Shown piece after piece: positions 35,363 through 42,411 of a stretch of 64,000 nt of DNA. Source of the DNA: Streptomyces monashensis (GTDB lineage Bacteria; Actinomycetota; Actinomycetes; Streptomycetales; Streptomycetaceae); the NCBI RefSeq assembly GCF_001866665.1, contig NZ_MLYO01000025.1, positions 62,001 through 126,000 on the forward strand, read 5' to 3'. Every line of letters starts with the position of its first letter. Position 1 is the first letter of the stretch. Position numbers and translations under genes: made by a program. The notes below the pieces were generated by a model, which ran no database searches, was not told the DNA's origin, and worked only from the letters and a program-made list of their open reading frames with translations.

Positions 35363-36055
35363 TCAGCTGCCGAACGCCTCCTTCCTGATCATGTCGAGGA
35401 GGCGCGGGGTGCCCTCGGTGGTGCGGACGTCGAGGAACGCCCGCACATGCCCCTCGGTGACGGCCTCGCGCACCAGCGCGTGCGCGAGGTCGGCCCGGGA
35501 GGTGAACCGTCCGGGCAGCCGGACGGGCGCCAGCCGGTAGTCGCTCACCTCGTCGGTGTCGAAGAGACCGGCGGGCCGCAGCACGGTCGAGTCGTGATCG
35601 CTCCCCCGGACGACCTCCTCCATGCGGCGCATGTCGTCGTAGACCGTGCGCCCGACGACCCGCGCGAAGAATGGCTCCAGCACCTTCCGGAAGAAGAAGC
35701 CCTCCCCCGGTGCCGGCACGTCGAACATGATCGTGGAGGACACGCACACCAGGCGGCGGACGCCGTGCACGGTCATGGCCCGGGTGATGTGGGTGAGGCC
35801 CGCCGAGTACACCGTGACCGGCTCCCGGCCGTACGGGACGCCGAGGGCGGAGATCACACCGTCCTGACCCGCGACGACGCGCTCCACCGCCATTCCGTCC
35901 AGGACGTCGGCCGCCTCGATCCGCAGCCGGGGCCCGCCGGGCGGGAAGGTGTCCGGGTGCCGGGTCACGGCGGTGACGGTGTGACCCGCGGCGGTCGCCT
36001 GCGCGGTGACCTGCCTCCCGGTCGGCCCGTTCGCGCCGAAGACAACGAGTTTCAT
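35363..36055 (-). CDS. NAD(P)H-binding NmrA/epimerase-like protein
   Basis: 230 aa Rossmann protein: FGANGPTGRQV is the nucleotide-binding loop, then VTAVTRHPD, LRIEAADVLD and GVRRLVCVSS. GAGGAG lies 6 nt before ATG 36055; the longer frame crosses the promoter region. It is divergent from the sigma factor at 36250. ECF41 sigma factors are usually encoded next to their target, which is a carboxymuconolactone decarboxylase, oxidoreductase or epimerase; this gene fits that role. The substrate is unknown. Confidence 0.88.
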   Translation of the reverse strand: MKLVVFGANGPTGRQVTAQATAAGHTVTAVTRHPDTFPPGGPRLRIEAADVLDGMAVERVVAGQDGVISALGVPYGREPVTVYSAGLTHITRAMTVHGVRRLVCVSSTIMFDVPAPGEGFFFRKVLEPFFARVVGRTVYDDMRRMEEVVRGSDHDSTVLRPAGLFDTDEVSDYRLAPVRLPGRFTSRADLAHALVREAVTEGHVRAFLDVRTTEGTPRLLDMIRKEAFGS

Positions 36056-36094
36056 GGGCTTCTCCTCACTGCGGGGTGCTGCTGCCGTGGACCG

Positions 36095-36194
36095 AGAGGG
36101 TCCGGACGACGGCCGGTGTGACAGCGCCGGCGTGCGATGAGACCTACGGCACACGCCGCCCCGCGATGTCACACTCCGGGGACCGCGGCCCTCT
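36095..36194. promoter_or_regulatory. Divergent candidate ECF41 promoters
   Basis: TGTCACA, the -35 element described for ECF41 sigma factors, occurs on both strands: forward at 36167-36173 and reverse at 36123-36117. Each is followed at 15 or 16 bp by CCCTCT (forward 36189-36194, reverse 36100-36095). The described -10 CGTC is not at the expected place, so CCCTCT may be a variant -10. One copy faces each divergent gene. Confidence 0.6.
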
Positions 36195-36249
36195 GGGTGG
36201 GGAGAGTCGTCGTGCGGACGACGTCACGACGTGAGGAGAGGGAGACGCC

Positions 36250-37224
36250 ATGGCCGACCAGCGGACGCCCGCGGCGACGGACGCCGCCACACAGGCCTTC
36301 CTCGACCACCGTGAGCTGCTGTTCGCGGTGGCGTACAACATGCTGGGCACCGTCGCCGACACCGAGGACGTGCTCCAGGAGACCTGGCTGTCCTGGGCGG
36401 GCCGGACGAGCCGGGCGGACGAGGTCGGCGGCGGGGACGGCGGACCGGCACCGGAGATCACGCATCCGCGCGCCTATCTGGTGCGGATCGCCGTACGGCA
36501 CGCGCTCGCGCGGCGGGCCCGGATCGCCCGGCGGCGCGAGACCTACGTCGGCCCGTGGCTGCCCGAACCCCTGCTCACGGACGTCCCCGCCGCCCCGGCG
36601 GCCGGCGGGGACGCCGCCGAGCGGGCCGTGCGCGCCGAGTCGGTCTCACTGGCGATGCTGGTCGTGCTGGAGACCCTGACCCCGCTGGAGCGGGCCGTGT
36701 TCGTCCTGCACGAGGTGTTCGGCTATCCGCACCCCGAGATCGCGGACATCCTCGGCCGCAGCCCCGCGGCCGTACGGCAGCTCGCGCACCGCGCCCGTAC
36801 CCGGGTACGCGCCCGCCGCCCCCGGTACGAGGTCCGTCCCCGGGTCCGGCGACAGGCGACGCAGCGGTTCGTCGCCGCGGCGCTCGGCGGCGATCTCGGG
36901 GCACTGCTGGAGATCCTCGCGCCCGAGGCCACCTTGTGGACGGACGGCGGCGGCAAGGCGCAAGCGGCACCCCGCCCGATCCGCGGCCGGGACAAGGTGG
37001 CCCGCGCCCTAACCGGATATGCCGCGCGCTCGGCGGCGGGACTGGAGTTCCGCCACCGGGACGTCAACGGCGACGCGGCCGTGGTGGTGTTCGAGGACGG
37101 CTCCCCGCACGCGGTCATGGTCATGGACCTCGACCCGGACGGCGAGCGGGTCCGCGACGTCTACCTCGTCACCAACCCGGACAAGCTGCCGGCCGTACCG
37201 GACGGGACACCTCCGCGGCCGTAG
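36250..37224 (+). CDS. sigJ: ECF41/SigJ-type RNA polymerase sigma factor with SnoaL-like C-terminal domain
   Basis: 324 aa. Sigma region 2 (DHRELLFAVAYNMLGTVADTE, DVLQETWLSW), a linker enriched in Gly/Pro, region 4 (LTPLERAVFVLHEVFGYP, EIADILGRSPAAVRQLAHRA), then a fused SnoaL-like domain (about 205-315) with LWTDGGGKAQAAPRPIRGRDKVA. The C-terminal domain replaces a separate anti-sigma factor in ECF41 proteins: it is both inhibitory and needed for activity. GAGGAGAGGGAGA lies upstream of ATG 36250. Divergent from the NmrA-like gene. Confidence 0.92.
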   Translation: MADQRTPAATDAATQAFLDHRELLFAVAYNMLGTVADTEDVLQETWLSWAGRTSRADEVGGGDGGPAPEITHPRAYLVRIAVRHALARRARIARRRETYVGPWLPEPLLTDVPAAPAAGGDAAERAVRAESVSLAMLVVLETLTPLERAVFVLHEVFGYPHPEIADILGRSPAAVRQLAHRARTRVRARRPRYEVRPRVRRQATQRFVAAALGGDLGALLEILAPEATLWTDGGGKAQAAPRPIRGRDKVARALTGYAARSAAGLEFRHRDVNGDAAVVVFEDGSPHAVMVMDLDPDGERVRDVYLVTNPDKLPAVPDGTPPRP

Positions 37225-37257
37225 CGCCGTTAGGCGTCACGACCTTGCCGCCGAAGG

Positions 37258-37785
37258 TCACCACGAGGTGGCGGTCCGGAACACCGAAGTCCCCTTGTCG
37301 AAGGAGAAGTTGCGCTCGGTGTTGTCGATGCTCGCGTTGCTGGAGATCCTCATCGTGCCCGGGTTGCCGTTGTAGGTGAACCCGTGGTGGCCGTTCTTAT
37401 AGCCGATGTCGTGCCGCACGACGTGGTCGACCGCGATGTCGTCGCCGGGCTTGTGGCCGTTGCGGTCCCCGTTGGCGTTCGTGGTGCCGTCGGTGAGCGT
37501 CCCGTTGCCGTACGACAGGGAGTACTCGGTGGTCACCGGGCCGATGGCACCGGTGTCGTTCTTGGTGTAGAGGTCCCAGCCGTCGTCGATGTTGTCGTGG
37601 GAGACGTCGTAGCGGAAGACGTTCCCGGTGCCGGTCGTCAGCTTGGAGGCGAAGCCGTCGGCGTTCTCGCCGGTGGAGTCCATGTTGTCGTGCGACTCCA
37701 AGCTGACGGCCAGGTTGTCCGACGGCCACTGGCTGCTCGGTGTGCCGGGGGCGATCCGGCCGAGCTGAAGCCCCGTACACGTCAA
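37258..37785 (-). pseudogene. Pectate lyase (PL9-type beta-helix) fragment
   Basis: About 175 codons of right-handed beta-helix: GLQLGRIAPGT, SHDNMDSTGENADGFASKL (catalytic/calcium region of PL9), RYDVSHDNIDDGWDLYT and HHGFTYNGNPGTMRISSN. The preceding half of the domain and the signal peptide are missing, and the frame stops at SW just where the beta-helix should continue. Both ends are therefore truncated. There is no start codon with a ribosome site. It is a dead remnant of a secreted pectinase. Confidence 0.8.
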
Positions 37786-37788
37786 TGG

Positions 37789-37800
37789 TCATGTACATGA
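37789..37800. promoter_or_regulatory. 12-bp palindrome at the pectate lyase break
   Basis: TCATGTACATGA is a perfect palindrome at the truncated 5' end of the pectate lyase remnant, with near-copies of CATGAT around it (37795-37815). It may be an orphan operator left by the deletion or part of the recombination site. Confidence 0.35.
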
Positions 37801-37852
37801 TTTGCATTCACATGATGGACCGGCGAACGCGAGGAGTGGGCGGCCGCGGCGG

Positions 37853-38791
37853 CTACTCGCCCGGTGCGAGCGCGCCGGCCAGGACGCGCGCCGCCTCGGC
37901 GACGAGGGCGTCGTCCGCCGGTGCGTCCCGAGCGGTCCTGGCCGACAGTACGGTCAGCAGCAGCGGGGTCCCGCGGGTCGTCCAGGCCACGCCGACGTCG
38001 TTGGCGGTGCCGTAGTCGCCGGTGCCGGTCTTGTCCGCGAGGACCCAGTCGCGCGGGAGCCCCGCACCGAACCGCGTGCCGCTGGTGGTGTTGCCCTTCA
38101 GCCAGCCGACGAGCCGCGACCGGTCGGCCCCGGAGAGCGCGCGGCCGAGGGTCAGCCGTGCGAAGCTGCCGCCGAGCGCCTCGGCGGTCGTGGTGTCGCG
38201 CAGGTCGCCGGGAACCGCGCCGTTGAGGTCCGTCTCCCACCGGTCGAGGCGGCTCACCTCGTCGCCGAGCGAGCGGAAGAAGCGGGTGAGCCCGGCAGGG
38301 CCGCCGATCTGGCGCAGCAGCAGGTTGCCCGCCGCGTTGTCGCTGTACTGGATCGCCGCCGCGCACAGGTCCGCGACCGTCATGCCCGTGTCCACGTGCT
38401 CGGCGGTGCGCGGCGAGTTGGGCAGGATGTCGTGCGGCGGGTAGTGGATCACCTTGTCCGGCGGGGCGCAGTCGCCGTGGTCGCGCAGGACGGCCGCGGC
38501 GGCGAACGCCTTGAACGTCGAACACATCGCGAACCGCTCCCCCGCGCGGTGCGACACCGTCCGCCCGGTGCGCAGGTTGCGGGCGAACACCCCGAGCCGG
38601 GCGCCATGCCACTGCTCCAGTGCGCGCAACTCGGCTTCCTCGTCCCGCTGTCGGGCCCCGGGCGCCGCCGACGCGGCGGGGGCGGCGAGGGCACCGGCCG
38701 TCACGGCGGCGGCGCCGACGGCGAGGCCCGCCCTGAACAGGCCTCGCCGGGCCAGGGTTCGGAGGTGGTCGGGGTGTTCGGGGCTGGTCAT
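37853..38791 (-). CDS. Class A beta-lactamase, Tat-exported
   Basis: 312 aa. Twin-arginine signal RTLARRGLFRAGLAVGAA with cleavage near ASA. All class A motifs are present: S91-T-F-K94, S150-D-N, E186 in RWETDLN (the general base of the omega loop) and K254-T-G. It hydrolyses penicillins outside the membrane. ATG 38791 lies in MTSPEHPDHL; the longer frame crosses the promoter. It is divergent from the LysR gene with a shared control region, and corresponds to the inducible lactamase of the S. cacaoi-type locus. Confidence 0.92.
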   Translation of the reverse strand: MTSPEHPDHLRTLARRGLFRAGLAVGAAAVTAGALAAPAASAAPGARQRDEEAELRALEQWHGARLGVFARNLRTGRTVSHRAGERFAMCSTFKAFAAAAVLRDHGDCAPPDKVIHYPPHDILPNSPRTAEHVDTGMTVADLCAAAIQYSDNAAGNLLLRQIGGPAGLTRFFRSLGDEVSRLDRWETDLNGAVPGDLRDTTTAEALGGSFARLTLGRALSGADRSRLVGWLKGNTTSGTRFGAGLPRDWVLADKTGTGDYGTANDVGVAWTTRGTPLLLTVLSARTARDAPADDALVAEAARVLAGALAPGE

Positions 38792-38864
38792 GGGCGCAGT
38801 CCTCCCGGTCGGGCCGTCGCCGGCTTCCTCGATCTTCGACGGGGACAGCGAAACAGCCGGACAC

Positions 38865-38921
38865 CACTCATGTCCAAGAGGAAACTTTGAACATGCCATG
38901 CTTTATTGATATGAGTGCGGG
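38865..38921. promoter_or_regulatory. bla intergenic control region with leaderless LysR promoter
   Basis: CACTCAT (38865-38871) and ATGAGTG (38911-38917) form inverted arms 39 bp apart, and a partial dyad CATGTCCAAG/CTTTGAACATG lies inside, consistent with LysR binding. Forward promoter: TTGAAC 38887-38892, 17-bp spacer, TATGAG 38910-38915. The GTG of the LysR gene at 38922 is 7 nt after the -10, so its mRNA is probably leaderless. Confidence 0.6.
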
Positions 38922-39914
38922 GTGGATCTCCTGGCGCACCTGGACGCGTACGTCGCGACGGCCGACGAGGCGAGCTTCTCCCGCGCGGCGGACCGGCTAG
39001 GCATCGCCCAGCCGCTGCTCAGCCGCCGTATCAAGACGCTGGAGGACCACTTCGGCGGCCTGCTGTTCGACCGCTCCCGGCGCCAGATCACCACCACCGA
39101 GCTGGGTGTGCTGCTGCTGCCGTACGCGCGGGACGTACTGGACCGGGCCCAGCGGCTGCGGCAGGTCGCCGAGACGGCCGGGCGGGGCCGGGTACGCGCC
39201 GTCGGCGTGCCCGCGCACTGCGCCCCGGCGGCACTGGCCCGCGCCATCCGGGCCGGCACCGAACGCGGAGTGACCCTCGGCGTACGTGAACTGCCGCCTC
39301 CGGAGCGGCTGTCGGGGCTGTCCGACGGCTCGCTCGCCTATGCGCTGGTGCGGGTGCCGCCGGAGCAGGGGGCGCTTCGGGTACCGCTCGGAGTCGCGAC
39401 GGCGCCCGACACCGCGGATCTTCCCCTCGGCGGCTCCCGGCGTGTGCTCCACCTGGAAGAGCTGCGGCCGCGCCGTGCCCGCGGCGGCCGGCCTGCCGCC
39501 GCCTTGCCGGTGCTCACCCTGCCGGAGGACCACGTGCCGTACCACGAGGACCGGTTGGAGCGTGCCGCCGCCCGGGCGGGCCTGCCACCGGGCCGGTTCC
39601 GGCCGGCCGGGCCCGCGGCCGCCGCGCTCGCCGAGACCCTGGCGGGCCGGGCGCTGCTGCTGTGCGCCGAGCCGTTCGCACGGCAGAACGGGGCCGACTG
39701 GCTGCCGTTGGCCGACCGGTCGCTGCACCGGGGGTACGAGGTGAGAGCGGCCCCGGCCCGGTGCGGCACGGCGGCGGTGCCGGGCTGGCTGGCGGGGCTG
39801 CTGGCGTCGGCCGTGGGAGCCACCGGTCACGGAGCCGCCGGCGGGGCGGGCGGGCCGCGGGCCGGCGCCGCCGCGGCCGACGACGTCCCGGTGCGGCTGG
39901 CGGCACGCGGATGA
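38922..39914 (+). CDS. LysR-family activator of the beta-lactamase locus
   Basis: 330 aa. N-terminal LysR winged helix: LDAYVATADEASFSRAADRL, IAQPLLSRRIKTLEDHFGG, LLFDRSRRQITTTELG. The effector domain is shortened and Ala/Gly/Arg-rich at the C-terminus (GAAGGAGGPRAGAAAADD). Divergent from a class A lactamase and overlapping by 4 nt with a serine-PBP-like gene, it matches the two-gene regulator unit (LysR protein plus BlaB) known from S. cacaoi. It probably activates the lactamase promoter in response to beta-lactams. Confidence 0.88.
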   Translation: MDLLAHLDAYVATADEASFSRAADRLGIAQPLLSRRIKTLEDHFGGLLFDRSRRQITTTELGVLLLPYARDVLDRAQRLRQVAETAGRGRVRAVGVPAHCAPAALARAIRAGTERGVTLGVRELPPPERLSGLSDGSLAYALVRVPPEQGALRVPLGVATAPDTADLPLGGSRRVLHLEELRPRRARGGRPAAALPVLTLPEDHVPYHEDRLERAAARAGLPPGRFRPAGPAAAALAETLAGRALLLCAEPFARQNGADWLPLADRSLHRGYEVRAAPARCGTAAVPGWLAGLLASAVGATGHGAAGGAGGPRAGAAAADDVPVRLAARG

Positions 39915-40834
39915 GCGCGGCGGTGGTGTACGTGGGCGACGACAGCGCTCTGACGGACGTGGCCGAGGCCATCGCCGCGGACTGGGCGGCGCTCGGCGTA
40001 CGGGGTTCGTTCCTCGCCCGCAATCTCGACACCGGTGAGCAACTCGGTTTTGGAGTCCAGGAGTTGACGCCGCTCGCGTCCGTGGCGAAGGTCCCGCTCG
40101 CGCTCGTGGTGCTGGACCGGATCGCGGCCGGGGACCTCGACCCCGGGCACCCGGTGACGCTCGACCCGGCCCGCACCAGCGTCGGCCCCACCGGGCTGGC
40201 GGCGTTCCGGCACGCGGCGACGGTGGCCGTCGGCGACCTGCTGCTGTCGATGCTGTCGGTGAGCGACAACGCCGCCGCGGACGCCCTGCTCGATCTCGTG
40301 CCGGTGGCGGAGGTGGACGCGCGGCTGCGCGCCTGGGGGTGCGGGGAGCTGCGGATGCGGCACCGGATGAACCACATGTACGAGTGCGCGGCGGGCGCCG
40401 CCGGCAACGACTTCTCCCTCGCGCTGGAGCTGGCGATCCGGGACGACGGCACTGACCGGCAGACCATCGAGACCCTGGACCCGGCGTGTGCCAACAGCGG
40501 CTCCGCGGCGGCGCTCGTGGAGCTGTTGCGGCGCGTCTGGTGCGACGAGATCTCCGCTCCCGCGGCGACGGACGAGCTGCGGCGGCTGATGGGGCTGCAG
40601 GTCTTCACCCAGCGGCTGGCGAGCGAGCTGCGGGCGGACACGCTGCGGTGGAGCGGGAAGACCGGGACGTTTCTCCATCTGCGGCACGAGATCGGGGTGG
40701 TGGAGGCCGCGTCGGGGGACAGGGTGGCGATCGCGGCGCTCTCGCGCACGGGGCGTCGGGCGGGTGTCGCCGCGGACGTCGACTGGGCGATCGGGGTCGC
40801 GGGGAGGTCGGCGTTCGAGGCGCTGCGAAGGTGA
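39911..40834 (+). CDS. BlaB-like serine beta-lactamase/PBP-fold regulatory protein
   Basis: 307 aa with no signal peptide, so cytoplasmic. It keeps the penicillin-recognising motifs in order: S57-V-A-K60, S118-D-N and K250-T-G. The omega-loop ExxLN of true lactamases is not seen (CGELRM lies nearby). Start ATG 39911 overlaps the LysR stop (ATGA), so the two are co-translated. By position and fold it is the BlaB partner that takes part in induction of the divergent lactamase. It could be a sensor, a hydrolase of muropeptide-like ligands, or both. Confidence 0.85.
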   Translation: MSAAVVYVGDDSALTDVAEAIAADWAALGVRGSFLARNLDTGEQLGFGVQELTPLASVAKVPLALVVLDRIAAGDLDPGHPVTLDPARTSVGPTGLAAFRHAATVAVGDLLLSMLSVSDNAAADALLDLVPVAEVDARLRAWGCGELRMRHRMNHMYECAAGAAGNDFSLALELAIRDDGTDRQTIETLDPACANSGSAAALVELLRRVWCDEISAPAATDELRRLMGLQVFTQRLASELRADTLRWSGKTGTFLHLRHEIGVVEAASGDRVAIAALSRTGRRAGVAADVDWAIGVAGRSAFEALRR

Positions 40835-40902
40835 GGGCGTGGGCGGGTAAGGGGTTTCGGTCAGCGACGGTCCCGTGTCGCGTCATGACGCGTCGGGGGC
40901 GT

Positions 40903-41230
40903 TCACGACAGCAGTCGTTGTTCCTTCGCCACCGCCCCCGCTCTCGTGTCCACGCCCAGCTTGTCGTAGATGCGGCGGAGGTGGGTCTTGACCGTGGCCT
41001 CGCTGATGTAGAGGGCCTTGGCGATGGCGTGGTTGGGCAGGCCCTGGGAGAGGTGGGCCAGGATGTCGCGCTCGCGCGGGGTGAGCGCCGGGCGGGGGTT
41101 GCGCAGGCGGGACATGACGCGGTCGGCCACGGGCGGCGAGAGAGCCGGGCGGCCCTGGGCCGCCGCGTGGATCGCCGTGAAGAGGTCCTCGGCGCGTTCC
41201 GCCTTGAGGAGGTAGCCGGTGGCGCCCGCC
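40903..41230 (-). pseudogene. NarL/LuxR response regulator (SenR-like), receiver domain deleted
   Basis: The reverse frame keeps only the end of the receiver (AGATGYLLKAERAEDLFTAI), the linker, and an intact LuxR HTH (LTPRERDILAHLSQGLPNH, ISEATVKTHLRRIYDKLGV). The phospho-acceptor Asp region is gone, and at about 41230 the sequence passes directly into sensor-kinase coding sequence. A 75-aa HTH-only ORF starts at 41130 and could in principle be made. Position next to hbpS suggests it was senR. Confidence 0.82.
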
Positions 41231-41529
41231 GGTGTAGAACAGCGGGACCGCGCACCAGGCGAAGCTCGGTGCCAGGACGACGAGGACGGCCCACGTCGCG
41301 ACGACGAGCGCGAGCCAGATCAGCCGGCGCAGGGTGGGGCGGGTGCCGAGGGCGGGGCCGAGGACGTAGAGCGCCGCCAGCAGCGCGGACAGGGCGATGG
41401 TCCAGGGGGTGTGGGGCCTTCGGCGTGCCGGGCCAGGTACCGGGCGAGGGAGGCGGCCAGCAGCACGAAGAACGCCGTGTGCATGACGACGGTGAGGGCG
41501 CGGGTGTCGTCGCGTTCGGGTGCGGGCAC
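41231..41529 (-). pseudogene. Sensor histidine kinase (SenS-like), only N-terminal membrane part left and frameshifted
   Basis: GTG 41529 with GGGAGG upstream starts VPAPERDDTRALTVVMHTAFFVLL. The frame is lost near 41412-41420: the reading shifts from ...ARHAEGP to TPWTIALSALLAAL in another frame. Transmembrane segments continue to SFAWCAVPLFYTG at about 41231, where the response-regulator remnant begins. The dimerisation/His and ATPase domains are absent. It is divergent from hbpS, as senS is in S. reticuli. Confidence 0.82.
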
Positions 41530-41685
41530 CGCTGACACCTCCCTGAAAACCGCTCTGAACTGGGCAAACACCTTCCATTGTTCCCTGGGCCGGGGCATCC
41601 GGGGTCATCCGTTCGGATGACCCCGGGGGCGACCGGTCCGGCGACGGGGTGCGGGTGGATCCGGGCCGAGGATCGATGACGGAAG

Positions 41686-41733
41686 CGGTTCCGCACCTGG
41701 TCCCCGACCTGGTTCCGGACCCGGTTCCCCCCG
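41686..41733. repeat. Four 12-bp direct repeats in the hbpS leader
   Basis: Units CGGTTCCGCACC (41686), TGGTCCCCGACC (41698), TGGTTCCGGACC (41710) and CGGTTCCCCCCG (41722) follow each other exactly. Each unit is itself a small GGT...ACC dyad in the first three. They end 12 bp before the AGGAAGG of hbpS. They may be regulator half-sites or a leader structure. Confidence 0.7.
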
Positions 41734-41761
41734 CCCCACCCGCACAGGAAGGTTGCTCGTC

Positions 41762-42322
41762 ATGCCCAGCCGTAGGAAGCCCTCCCGCCGTACCCGTGTC
41801 CTCGTCGGGGGTGCCGCCCTTGCCGTGATCGGCGCGGGTGTCGTCGGTACGGTCGCCGCCAACGCCGCGGACTCCACCGGCACCGCCTCCGCTCCGGTGG
41901 CGGCCCGCGGCGGGGACTTCACCCAGAGCACGCATCTGACGCTGGCCGCGGCCGAGAAGGCGGCGCGGGCCGCGCTGGACGCCGCCGCGAAGGAGGGCCG
42001 GCAGGTCTCGGTGGCCGTCGTCGACCGCAACGGCAACGCCCTGGCCACGCTGCGCGGGGACGGGGCGGGCCCGCAGTCGTACGAGTCCGCCGGGCGCAAG
42101 GCGTACACCGCCGTGTCCTGGAACGCGCCCACCTCGGAGCTGGCCAAGCGGCTGGCCCAGGCGCCGGCCCTGAAGGACATCCCGGGCACGCTGTTCCTCG
42201 CGGGCGGCGCGCCGGTGACCGCCAAGGGCGCCCCGGTCGCGGGCATCGGCGTCGCGGGGGCTCCGTCCGGTGATCTGGACGAGCGCTACGCGCAGGCGGG
42301 CGCGGCGGTCCTCGGCCGCTGA
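41762..42322 (+). CDS. hbpS: HbpS-like secreted haem-binding protein (GlcG/HbpS fold)
   Basis: 186 aa. A basic, twin-Arg-containing N-terminus and hydrophobic stretch (VLVGGAALAVIGAGVVGTVA) export it. The domain runs LTLAAAEKAARAALDAAAKE, VSVAVVDRNGNALATLRGD, SYESAGRKAYTAVSW and GAPVAGIGVAGAPSGDLDE, matching HbpS of S. reticuli, which binds haem and iron outside the cell and modulates the SenS kinase. ATG 41762 has AGGAAGG 9 nt upstream. Here its presumed partner SenS-SenR is destroyed, but katG/furS lie next to it. It shares a bidirectional hairpin terminator with katG. Confidence 0.88.
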   Translation: MPSRRKPSRRTRVLVGGAALAVIGAGVVGTVAANAADSTGTASAPVAARGGDFTQSTHLTLAAAEKAARAALDAAAKEGRQVSVAVVDRNGNALATLRGDGAGPQSYESAGRKAYTAVSWNAPTSELAKRLAQAPALKDIPGTLFLAGGAPVTAKGAPVAGIGVAGAPSGDLDERYAQAGAAVLGR

Positions 42323-42340
42323 CGCGCCGCGAAACGGACA

Positions 42341-42380
42341 GGACGTCCGGGTCCGCCCTGCTGGGCGGGCCCGGACGTCC
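42341..42380. terminator. Bidirectional terminator between hbpS and katG
   Basis: GGACGTCCGGGTCCGCCC (42341-42358), loop TGCT, GGGCGGGCCCGGACGTCC (42363-42380): an 18-bp stem with one wobble or mismatch pair, placed between the stops of two convergent genes. Confidence 0.92.
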
Positions 42381-42411
42381 CTTCTCGCTGTTCAGGCGAG
42401 CCGGACCGGCC

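Noticed and set aside
40903..41130. Free-standing 75-aa LuxR HTH regulator
   Set aside because: The HTH is intact, but the preceding in-frame sequence is the end of a receiver domain joined to kinase sequence, so it is better read as the tail of a pseudogene.
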